Shown here piece by piece: positions 35,701 to 48,400 of a stretch of DNA of 64,000 nucleotides (its first letter is position 1; every line of letters begins with the position of its first letter). The DNA is from Epinephelus fuscoguttatus (Eukaryota > Chordata > Actinopteri > Perciformes > Serranidae). A program made the translations under genes and the position numbers. The notes under the pieces were generated by a model. It ran no database searches. It had not been told where the DNA came from and saw nothing but the letters and a program-made list of their open reading frames with translations. Location: contig NC_064755.1 of NCBI RefSeq assembly GCF_011397635.1, positions 23,976,559-24,040,558 of the forward strand, given 5' to 3'.

Positions 35701-38700
35701 TGGCGGAAATAGCTCGTCTCAATATGACAGGGACTCTTTGTGTGTGTGTATATTTTGAACTGGCCTTTCACTGGTGTAGATGGACACGCCCGCTGACTCC
35801 TGGCCTTTTATTAAACCCTGTCAAATACTTTGGGCAGAGACAGTATTACGTTCTACCCTGTCCAGCATTTCTGATATGCGCATACAGGTTGCAGCCAAGA
35901 GAAACATTAGTTGGCCTGTTTGTGTTCTGTAGCTTGTGATCACCTTTGTCATGGTCCTGTGCGCCTGCTTCATCCTGCCCTCACTCATCTCCACACTTCC
36001 GATCAGCTGAAGGGTGTCTGCGACCTCGGCGCTCAGGTCACCGAAAGTAGATCTCTTTGTGGCGAGAGACGCCTTCTGGATCTCAACACATCTCTGTAAT
36101 GGCACCAGGGTTGGGGAGTAAAGGAATACACAACGACATTACGTCTTAAAATACAATTTTTGATGTATTTTGAATACAGTTAATGTCTTCATTTGAATGG
36201 ATTTTGCTGTAACACCATGTCCTAACTGAACGGGACACAGGCAAGTGTCACTTTGATTGTATTATTTTCTACTGGGATGTTCTAAATTCAACGCAGCACA
36301 ACACACTGCTGTCATATGAGACCTTAACTTTTGTCAGATGCTCTGTTTCTATTTAGTCTTGTTGCTCGCTTCAAAAGCACTGTGACGGACACAGAATCTA
36401 TATCAATCCATCTATATCATACCATACCTTCTTGTTTAATTAACTCAACCTATATAAGGTGGCAGCTGGCTGGAGGCGGGGTTGCCAGGGAGCTGAAAGA
36501 TTCTTGTAAATGACCATCGCTACTAACAAGCTACTTACACAATATAAAATGTGTGTTTTCTGTTTACAAGTACAAAAACAGTAAGAGGGTACTTGCTAAT
36601 CTTTTAAGTGGTTACATATAGTACAGCTAATAGGTGGCCTATGAGGTTTGTTTAACATGATGGAACTGAAATGCGTTATTTGACAGCTGCTTGTTCACTT
36701 GCTGTTAGGACACGGTGTAAAGTTTATGAGGCATGTATTTCCCACAAGTAAATGTGTGTGCAGTGCACCTCTCACATGACAATGGCAAAGGAGATGCACA
36801 GCCAGGACACTGCTGTGTGTTTCTGACATGGAAACATAAGACCCAGAATTAGCGAATTAGCTCAACAAGACAATTATTCCAGAAGTAATCCAATGTATTT
36901 GGAGTGTTTGAATGATCTAATAGAATATGTTACAAATGACATTTTAGGGTATGTATTCAGTAATGTGTAGTGGAATACGTTTGAAAAGTAACCCTCCGAA
37001 CACTGAGTGGCACCAAATAGATATATCATCTCTATCAGAGATCAGTGGTGAGAGCCCCACCCTGTTTAGCAGGTGGAAAAAATCCCCTGACGCTCACAAA
37101 CTCTGAGGGTGTTTCCATGGTGCCGCTCTCTGTGTGGATAATCAAAATCTGCTGTGGGTTTCAAAATTGCATGAGCAAAAATATTAGACGTCTATGCCTG
37201 TAGGAAATAAATGTAGTGGCACTGTCTCACCTTTCTTTCAAGTGTGTGTGTTTGTGAGTGTGTGTAACCTCTTGCTGGCCATTGAGGAGGAGGAAACGAC
37301 AGAAATCGTCCTGGGCCGCGAGAAACGCTGGATCCTGTGGACCTGCAGAGTTTTTGTATGCACTTAGACTCTGCTCAAAGTAGCGCTCTGCAGAGTCTAC
37401 AGCAGCGTGGAGAGAAACACACACGATACAGATTGAGTTAAATTAAAGCAGTATATTCTTGATGATTGTGGTTTATCGTACTTATGGCGTGACGCTGGAC
37501 GGATGAACCCTAAATATTTAAAATTAATGATTGAACGTAGATTATCTGATATGGAACTACAGAGATGGCATGAGAAATTACAAAGTAACCCTTTATGTGA
37601 TAGTTATAAATTGTTTAAAAATGATTTCACTTTTGAACCTTATCTGATTATGTTAAGACCTGTCGAAAGAGTTTGTTTGTCAAAGTTTCGGTGTGGAAAT
37701 CATAAGTTACCTATCTCTGAGCGCAGGTACGATCGTAAAAATGTACCCCGGAAATGTTCTCTTTGTTTGACTGGCAATCAAGGAGACGAATATCATTATG
37801 TACTTGTGTGTTCTTTTTTTGATAAAGAGAGAAGAGAGTTGGTTGGACAGTTCTACAGAGCAAATCCAAATATTTATAAGTTTCAAAAGTTAATGTCATC
37901 TCGAAAAGTAAAGGTCTTGTCAAATTTGTTGAAACTTCTGTTTTATTTATTTTTGCTGTGCATTGGCTGCCGCCTGTCCTGATTTGTTATGTTATTTTTT
38001 GTTGTCTGCTCCTTATACCCCAGGGAGGGGTCAAAAGGAATAAATAAATGAATGAAATGAATGAATGAAGTAATTGACAGAATAAGACTGCTTTACATTT
38101 CTATCACAGAAAATGCTGATAGCTCATAGCTGACATGTCTGCATGCCTTCAATTGGGCTATTACACATCTGGTTTCCATAACACCATCTTAAAGAATTTC
38201 ACAAACACAAAGACAATGGGAGATTCAAATCCTAATTAACCCCTCGTTGCATGTCGCTCAGGCCGAGCCTGTGTCTGAGAATAAACTCACCATTGTGATG
38301 GGGCTCTGATGCAGCGGCAGAAAGGATGAGGGCCAGGCTGTGGGAGATCTGAGCCCCCTCCAGCTCCTCTGAGCTGTGACTCACAGCAATGGCATGAGCC
38401 TAGCAGAAACACCCCCGTGAAATAAGACAGATCACATATCACCAAATAAGAGGTGTGGGAACATTACCTAACAACAAAGTCTGGCGCAGACTCAAGAAGC
38501 CCCGGTGTGTTTATATATGTTGTGCATGATGTGTCAGTGATATGCCCCCTTGCCTTGGAGAGATGTTCTATGGCTCGGTCCAAATGACCTCTGTCCTGCT
38601 CGATGGCGGCCATGTCCCTATAGACAGAGCATGTCTTCTCTTGCTTTCCGCAGTCGTTCAGCCGCTGCAAAGACTTCTCACACTGGCTTAAGGCCTCCTC

Positions 38701-41700
38701 TGTTCTGTTCTGTCTCCTATAGACCCTATAGAGCAGAAGGGATGTACAAATGGGGAGACTGTCAGAGACGGAAACATGAAGACAGTGACCACTTCAGCCC
38801 ACTATATAAGGCAGCAGGGCAAAGTAATGATTAGCGAGTCGTTTGTCTGCGTCCCTGTGTCTGAAAACATTCTGCCACAGTGTACTTGAGCAAGACACTA
38901 AAACCATTACAGATGTTTAAATTAAAAAATGCTATCTAACAACACTCCTTATCTAGACTATTATTACTGGTCCGTATATAACCATAAGCCCACTACATTA
39001 CTATGAGCCTGTTTGTATTACACAAGTAATGGCCTGGTCTCCGGCCAAACCCAGAGCCAGCAGAGTGGTGAAGACTTTTGGCTGATGCCCGCAGTTACAG
39101 CCTGGTGAAGCGCAGACTATAATAGGCAAAGCTAGCACATTACTCTTTTAATTGTTGTTGGTTGCATCCTTTCATGAGTCTCTAACAGTCTCCTCTGGGA
39201 CAAAAGGTTACACTGCTCCTAACCCCCTCACTTTAACTACAGTCTCTCAGACTCTGAAAAATAACTCCTGCAGTGTTTTCTAAAGCCTTGTTTCTAACAA
39301 GCAGTCCAGTCCTGATACTAAAAGGTGGAGCTAGAAACACTGCAGTCTGTTGATTAGGCAATGCAGAATCAACACTCTTGACCACAATGGACTGTCACCA
39401 TTGTTCCCACCGTGGCAAGTTTACCACTACATTTCACACACATTTTACACATTACATTAGTTTTTAAGTCAGCAGATGATTTTGTTTGTTTCTTTTTCTA
39501 AGATGCAAAAGTCCATCATCTGTGATCATGCAGTTCTGCGTGTGGTTTGTTTGTCAAACTATACATCACCATGTACATTCACTACTCAGATTGGGCAGCT
39601 CATCAGTAGCGACATGTACTGTAGAGAGGAGAGCTCATCAGCAGGTGGTTGTATTTGGTTATGCCGTGTTACTGTGGCTACGGCAGCAGATTAAGATGAA
39701 GACTCCCAGACCATCCATGGCCATGCCTCAACTCTATGTTTGAAGTTTTTGAGATGAAGTATGATTCATATGGTTTTAAATGTTTCATCACGGCCTACAA
39801 GAATTCGTCTTCCAACGTGAGAAAACATGTCGAGGTATTTAAACCTTTGCTTGATTCCAGATTAATATTTCATACAAAGTTCTCTGTGATTGTAGTACGT
39901 AAATGCAGTTTTTATGCTATACTTGGTCAAATGAATGTTTTTTTGTATTTGCCCGTGTAGTTGTTGTACACTGTTAGAAATATTTTTTGTGTGTGTGGTT
40001 GTGGGGGTGGGGTGTAAATGAAAAAAATGAAAATGACAATGGTGGTCCTTTTGTTAATTTGTGTTTCTGTGGTCATTTCTACAGGCGTCGCAGTATATTC
40101 AATAAGCTTTTCATTCTACAGGTTCTACAAGCAAGTCAGTGCATTTCATGGGTTGTTTTCCAGTCATTAGGTTCTGTAAATGTATTGTGACAATATACAA
40201 CAATATCTTGATATTAAAAATAATAATAATTTGAATACCTACATTTTTTTTAAAGCAAGTACTCCACATACTTTAACCCAAGTAATAATTTGAATCAGCA
40301 ACTTTCACTTGTATTGGCGTAATATTTGACCAGGACTATCTATACTGTGACTCAAGTAATAGAGTTGAGTATTTTGTCCACCACTGGTTAAACGTTAGCA
40401 GGCTATAGACTGAGAAAAATAATTTAATTCACTGTGCCCCTGAAAGGCTACTGCCGACAACACCATTAACTTTTAAAGTGGAATGTTTATTTGCATGTTA
40501 CTCAGTACATGAGTTGACACTGTGAATCAGTCAACAGACCGGACCATTCCATTTGTCTTTATTGGCTCTCTCTACACTAAAAACGCGTTGGTGATGATTG
40601 GATCTTCAGAGCTTAAAAATGTATATGATACTTCAACCAGTTTATGTGTATTGTGAATATTATATTTCTTTACTTGCAGAAAAAAAGTGGTGGAGCGTTG
40701 TTCCTGTGCGCTCCGGCACTCCAGCCTCCAATGTTCTCATTCTAAGGTGTCTAAATAAGGGGATGCTCTTGCAGTCTTAGCAGAAACCACCAAAGCAAAG
40801 TCCAGCTCAGAGTTCAACATCTTCAACAATTTGTTGCAACCAAGTGCTTCAACTTAACATATTTTGCTGATGCACACAACAGGGTCTTTGCTCTTTCAAA
40901 AGACAAATTACTTCCTGTCATATTTATCTGTTCTATGGTGTTGCTTGGGCTTCTAAAGGACAACAGGGTGGGGAGAGAGGATGAGACGACAGCAGCATTA
41001 ACCAATGCAAGGACTCTGGATCCCATCAAGCTGCTTTGCTAACAGCTTCAAACCATCTAATGGACTCTAAATTTAATTCAGCTCTGCAGTCAATCTCCAG
41101 CTACATTGTTGTCATGCAGCTGAACAGGAAATCCCTTCTCCCCATATCCACACTGTGCTAAGTGTAGTTGTTTGTGGCTATCTGAACCATTCACTTACAT
41201 ACAGAAAGCACACCAAAGTCAAACAGCGTGCCATTTGATGTAAGTAATATCCACTGTGCTTTCCAGTATCCTGAGTACATACAGAGTTTCAGCAGGGGCA
41301 GCCCGTGTGGGAACCTAAAGTCAGAGCTTGACAGTATTATGTCACAACCCAGGACCACATGAATCAGGGTATTCTTGGCTCAGTGCTTGAATACCAGCAG
41401 CACAGGTTAGAAAAACACTGTGATGGCTCATTACTTTGAATTTTCCCATGAATCCAAGATTATCCGAACATGCCGTGATGGATAGCAGGGATGCCCCGCC
41501 CATACATCTTCATGAGGCAGGCACTTCAGGTCCTTTTAGGGCAGCGGCGATGGCTGCAGCAGAGCTACATTCCAGCGTGGCTTGAGTCCTGCCATTCTGC
41601 TCGCATGGACAAACAGAGACAATACCCCTCTATCCTCTCATTCACTCTGCATCCTTACGCACTTCCTGGCAGTACGGTAACATGCCACATCCCACTCAAA

Positions 41701-42430
41701 TCTACCAAGAGTCCACAGGGCAGGGAATTAATATAATTAAGGAGTTGTAGATGTGTTGCCAAGCAAGCCACACAGCCCTCTTTTGTAAACGTTTCCAGCT
41801 CATAGTTGACGTAAGTTTGCTCTGGGCTTTCACTCGGAAAAAGATACAGTGAGCAAGGCCAAGGCAAAGTGAAAACAGAGGGCCAGAAACACAACGGCCT
41901 GCTCCAGCGAATTGGTGCGGTGCCTTAAACTGATGGCATTCTGATTGATGAGGCTTTTTATTGTGTGCCTCAAGTAGACGGAGTAAAAGACTATGGAGAA
42001 GAATACTAAAGTACAGGTTCAGTCTTGGGTCGTGATTCTCAATCGCAGCTATTTACAAGTAAATCCCTGCCAGTTTTATTTCACCCAACTAATCAGAGAG
42101 CATTTTACATCTGGAATAAGAGCTACCTTTTTGGAAGGAGTACACACAGACTCTGGATCCAAAGCATAAGCATACCACTGGAGTCTGGCGAACAGTATCT
42201 ATGCTATATATGTCTATAAATACAGTCAACAGCCTGCATATACAATAAGGATAGAGCCACTGATTACCTCAATAAATGCTGGTGTACTATCCAATTAATA
42301 TGATGCATGATTGTGATAATTAAGGGTGGAGAGAATATGGAGAAATTTCCATTTCTAAAATCTAAGCTGCAGATTTATGACAGCAGTTAGGAAAAAAAAG
42401 TCATCTCAAGTCCAAGAATAACAGAACACA

Positions 42431-42495
<65 letters not shown>

Positions 42496-45400
42496 CAGAT
42501 TTTAACCTAACAATAAACACCCCATCTGGCTGATCAGGAGTGCACACCTTGAGTGTGAATCTGAAACCGAGCAGAATGTTTGGACCGGGATCTATAAGAG
42601 AGCTGAGCTTACTTTATTGTTGCAGGCTTTGGTGGGAACATTCCCCTCCATCACAACAGTGTTGACTGACAGAGCTTTAGAAGCATGCCAAATTCTTAGT
42701 CATCACCTAACAAAAGAGATTTAGCAAGCTTACACACCAGCCAGAGTCTGCACATTTTTTCAATTACACACATCATGTCAACAAACTCTGACTCTCTGAA
42801 ACAGACCAAGATGGCATCATTTACACATTCCTATCAGAGTAGCTCACCTCAGCTGCTGATAAGGCCTGTTTGCTGTAAATGATGCAGGAGTGTTGCTCCT
42901 ATTTACATCACAACAGGGTTTTCAAAACATTGGGTCTTATGTACAAAGCTCACTTTTAAGATCTGGTCCCTGTCTTTAATTGCATATGCATTAATGAGAC
43001 TGAAGTTGCTCTTCTCATTAAAACTAAGAAAAACTTTTGAAGAACTGATGTAAATTCTGACAGTATACATCACTAACAAGGCTTTGTAATGCACACATTG
43101 TGAGTTTCCAGAATATTTTGATGGAGAAACCCTGTACTTTGAGTTTCGATGTCTGATTTTGCATCCAGTAAGCTTATAGCACAGATGATACATGCACTAA
43201 TGTGGAAATCACACCTTCCGCATAGCATACAAGGATTAAAAGGATAGTTTACCCACCTAATAACTGCAAAATTATGTACCTTGGAAATATAAATAATTGT
43301 ATCGTGAATTATGATGATAAGATATTACAGATATTATTGTTCACATGCAAGATAGCCATAACAAGGAATTGGTACAAGACTGAAAGCCCAACAACAGAAC
43401 AATGGTTGGAAATTTTGAGAGAGATTTGTGCCATGGAAAAAATGACCTATCAGCTCAGAGTGAGAGTTTTTGTTAGTAAATGCAAGTGATGGATGATTTA
43501 TGACACATAGGAAAAACATCTGGACTAACTGATACATGCCTTTCTATGCCTTTCTTTGAAAATTGACCTATTTTTTACCCTTTTTGCTCAGTTTTTTTCC
43601 TTTACCTTTCCGATTGTGTTATAAATGTCACCTAATGGTTGTATACACAAAATCAATCTCAATAAACATTAATGTATAAAAAACGACAGTTCATCCCCAA
43701 ATGAAAATTGAATATTTTTCCTCTTCTGTTTTCAATCTAGTACAGTGAGTTTTTTTTAGTTTTGGTGTGAGTTGCCAAGTGTTGGAGATATCAGCCATAG
43801 TGATATCTGCCGTCTCTCCAAAATAGTAGAACTAGATGATACCCAGCTTGTAGTGTTCATAGTATCAATAAAGATACATTTGAAAAACTCAACAGCAATG
43901 TCTCTTTCCAGAAATCATGCCCAGGTTGCTCTAAATAATCCACAGCCGTTGGTGTGAGTTGTTGCATGTAAGGACCATTTTCTTTTTACCCAACTACACC
44001 TGCAAACCATGGAAGTAAGTGTTCATCTGATGCTAGCTCACCTAGCACCGTTGAGCTAGCTAACTTTCCAGCTCAGCCAAGGATGACGCCAGCAATGTTC
44101 AGATCTTGCACTGTCACAAGCATGAGCTTCTCGTCCACAAGTAGATGCACGCTTTCTTCTGCATGGTGATGCGGGTGGCAGGTGTAGTTCGGCAGACGGA
44201 ATGTAGCTTCTGCATGACATTGCTCACAACAAGGTTGTTGGATTATCTTAATCACCCGGTCATGATTTCTGGAAAGGGACATTCCTTTGCAGTTTTTCAA
44301 ATGTGTTTTCTGGCACTTTGAGCACCACAAACTGAGTGCCTTCTAGTGTCATTATATTTGAGAGAAGGCAGACATCTCTACAGCCGATATCTTGAACACA
44401 ATGCAACTCACACCAAAATGATCTGGACTGATAAACAGCATTACAGGTAAGAGGAAAAATATGTATTTTTGATTTGGGGGTGAACTGTCCCTTTAAAAGG
44501 ATCCAAATTAACATTAAGACATTAGTAGGATGATCTCAACCCAGGTAAGACTATACTTTATTTCCTAGTCATGCTTCTAATTTCACTCACAGTGATCTAA
44601 ACGACAAGTGGCTGCTATTTTTATGTTGCCAAGCCACACACTTCCCTTAACAGACTATCAGTCTCTCTTACACTTGATGTCTGTGCTTGGCGTCTCCACC
44701 CTGATCCTCCCCTCCTTAATCTTTTTCTGAGCATGTAGTATCACCCTTGGGACCTCTGTTGTCAATATCAGCACCAGGTTACAAATGCATATTGTAAAAT
44801 GGTCGACACAAATCAATAGTATGCAAATGGTGCTCAGTGTGTCGTAAACAAAGCAGCTGCCATTTGACAGAGAATTAAAGGGCTTTACAATTTCTCAAGG
44901 AGTCAGCCAGACTGTAAAGGCAATACCTAAGTGTGACATGTGGTGTGGTAGGGGCAGTTAATAATTAAGTAGGGAGTCAAAGCTAGAGGGGAAAAAAGGA
45001 GGAAAATGCAGAAACCATGTGGAGAAAAAGGGAGAAATGCTTTTAAGAAAGAGGCTAAATGCTACTCTTCCATCTGTGCCCCTGCTTGAGCAGTGACTGG
45101 ATGAGTGGACGTGCAGAAACCCCACCCAGCAGCTCTGTAAGCATCATGACAACACACCCACGCTGACTGCTGAGTGAACTGAATAACAAGAGGGGGAAAT
45201 CCTGATTTGTTAAGCTGATGTTTGCAAGAGAACATGAAATAATGGTGTTTTTACAAGCATGACTAAGACAGTAAAAACAAAAACCTGCTCCATAAACCAA
45301 AATTGTGAAAGGCAGATTTTTTTTTTTTGTGCAAATTTGTAGGAATCTATCGCCATCTTGTGGCCAAACTAAATTGAAAGGTGCTGCATTTGAAATTGTG

Positions 45401-48400
45401 AGAACAAGTTAGAATAATGTGAGAGTAATGTGCTCGCAAAAGCACATTATTTGGCTCAGCTGCTATTGCATACTATGGGCTGCAAATGCTGCACTGACAC
45501 CTTTAATCTGATGTATATTAAGAAAAGTTTTACTACTGAACCTGGATAAACCAGTGTAGATTTCCAGCTCAGTTTTTATCTTCTCTTCCTGGTTGATGCC
45601 ACTGCATTGATGAAGCTCCTCAAGAACTTGTTCTGCCTCTAGAAAAGAGGATTCAGCATCTTCAAGAGTTAAAAAGAGTCAAGGATGTATTCAGTGTGTC
45701 TTAAAAATGTATACATCTGTTCAATCCCTTATGTTATTGTAAAACATGTCATGGCAAGGATATTTGGCTGTGAGCAGTGAAGCGCCTCCCTGTGTGAGGT
45801 GTATGTTCAGGAGACACGTGAGAACCTCAAGCTTTTCAGAGGAGCAGAAAGGCAGCAGCTCTCTGGCCAGAGCCGAGTGCTCCTGGGCCTGCGGTCCCCA
45901 ACCTGGAGGAACAAAGTGACATCATTAAGTATAAAATTAAACAGCATGCTAACTCTGAATCAGAACATCATCTCAACATTATTGCCAATGCACAATCCTG
46001 ACATTAACTGGCTGTTATTAGAGGTAAAAGCAAAGCAGCACCACATGAGAAAAAAAAACGCTGTAGTATCAAAATCAGAATCAGAAATACTGACGGTCGC
46101 CCTGAAGTAAAGAATAGAGAATTATAAGAAATAAGAATAAGACTATGAAATAGAAGTATTTAAATTTAAAGCAATAAAATACAACAGAAATCAAAATGTG
46201 CATTAAAAATAAAACGATAATGTGCATTATGCTACAGTGTTTAACACTAGAACTTAAGATGCTAAAATATAAAAAATAAAATATATATTGTCACTGTGCT
46301 GAGGCTGTAAGTGTGAAAATCTAACTACAATATATACATCAATAGAATAACACAAGAATAGAATGAGAGTTAACATAAGAAATATGTACAGGTATATGCA
46401 TTATATGTTGAATAAATTCATACATTGAAGAGGTGTTGGTGAGAATAAAGCTATATACTGAAAAATATCACACAGTTGAGTAAGTGCACAGAATATTGCC
46501 GCAGTCAAATTTTTGCACCCAGTGCTTAATTATGAATTATAGTAGATAAATTACTATGAGGCAGAGGCAGCCACATGGAATAATCACACTGAGCTGCAGT
46601 GTGTGTCAATGTTGAAAAAATGTCTGAGATAAAAAGATAAGAGATAAAATAGTAGCTCTCTGAACTGTAGGTGCAGCACTCAAACACTGCCATATGTTTT
46701 GTGTATCTGTTTTAAGTGATACTGCTTTGAAAATCAACTTCATAATATGCAGTTAAGATTTACAATGTACTCACTGTCCTATCTTTTTTTCAATTACCTT
46801 TTAGCTGGAAATATGCTTTCGCCAGTCTGGCATGGGCCTGGGCTAGTTTCACATGTCCGTCTCCATATACCAGCCTCGTCAGAGCCACACAACGCACCAG
46901 GTCCTGGATGCAGCCATCAAACTGAGTAGATACAGTGAATAACAGTCAGTGCCACTTCTCTTGATATCCCACTGTGCCATGAATCAAACTCAATATCAAA
47001 CTATTTTCAATCATTCACCTGCCTGGGTGTCAGCTTTAGATAAAACTTTGTTCTTTTCATATTTGCACTCTTAATATTTGCATGCTTCCAACTTTGTATT
47101 GTAACTGCTGCACAGCTATTTCTCTTAAGACAAATTAAGTTTTATCTCATCTTATCTTATCAAACTTAAGAAAACGGTGTGTGTACAGCTGATACGGTAA
47201 GTCAATTTGTTTAGTCGACCAATGAAAATAAAAATTAATCGCCCACAAATTGACTATCAATTGATTGTTTATATCATTTATCAAGTAGAAATATCAAGCA
47301 TTAGCTCATTTTAGGATTTACTGCTTTTCTATGCTTTAAATCACTTCAAACTAAATCTCTTTGGGCTGTGGCCTGTTGGTCAGACGTAACAACCTGAAGA
47401 AATCATTTCTGACTAATGGAAACTGTGATGAATCAGTTTTAATCTTCTCTGACATTTCATGGACAAAACGTTTTAACTGAAAAAATGATGGCGACTAATC
47501 AGTGTTGAGTGCCTTTATATGCACTAGTGTTGCACTGTATACCGGTACTAAAATAGTACCGCGGTACTAGAGTATTCCAAACGGTACTATACTGCATTTG
47601 GAAAATACCGGTACTTTGAAATTGATTCAATTCATTAATTTAGTTATATTTATTTTACTCAATTATGCACACAAACACCTTTCTGGTCCTATTGGAGCAC
47701 AGATTGCACATGTGGTGTCTATGACAACACCTGTATCAACATTCGCAGCTGGCGCATGTGAAAAAAGACAAGAGAAAGTCTGCCTCGCAAAGGGAGACAA
47801 CATGAGACAACACAAACTTGGTGGGACTTTTGAGTTACCAAACCATGACATCCGTACCGAGGTACTTACCGAATCATGATTTTTTTGGTACCGTTACACC
47901 CCTACTATTTATTGTTCTAAAGGTTTGTATCCAAAAGGACTTTCCTTAGGAAAAGTACCGAAGAATATCGAAAAGTATCGAAATTCATATTGGTATTGGT
48001 ACCGAAACAAAGATTTTGGTATCGTGACAACACTAATATGCACAGGAGTATCCAGGATTTTTGGAATATCCCAGTTACATGGTGCTCATGCATAAACCTT
48101 ATACCACTTTCAGAAACCTGGATACTGCAAGTCCTGTTATGATCATGTGTAAAGGGATATGAATAATCAGGTTTCTTGTGTTCCAACTGAAACATCATAT
48201 CCTGCGTATGATCGAAACCAGGATAAGATTCAAACCCAGAATGCTAATGTACAGTATACGTTGTGATAATTATTAGAGTGTGCATTTGGCTTGAATAGCT
48301 TCATGAATTCATCTGCAGTTTAAAAACGACAAAACTCTGCAGGACAAGTTGTGAGAGCACTTGCTTTGTTAACGCAGCCTATACTGTACCCACCTCTTGG

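Larger units (their letters stand above)
38726..45541 (-). other. ttc23 intron 5, 6.8 kb, no gene seen
   Basis: It holds the CA microsatellite at 42427-42492, the long TTAA MITE at 43680-44496 and smaller repeat remnants (for example 40230-40390). Open frames inside are short and resemble no family I know. Confidence 0.6.

Noticed and set aside
37503..37982. 159-codon frame as a host gene
   Set aside because: It is the C-terminus of a non-LTR retrotransposon with its own repeat tail, in a ttc23 intron and on the opposite strand.
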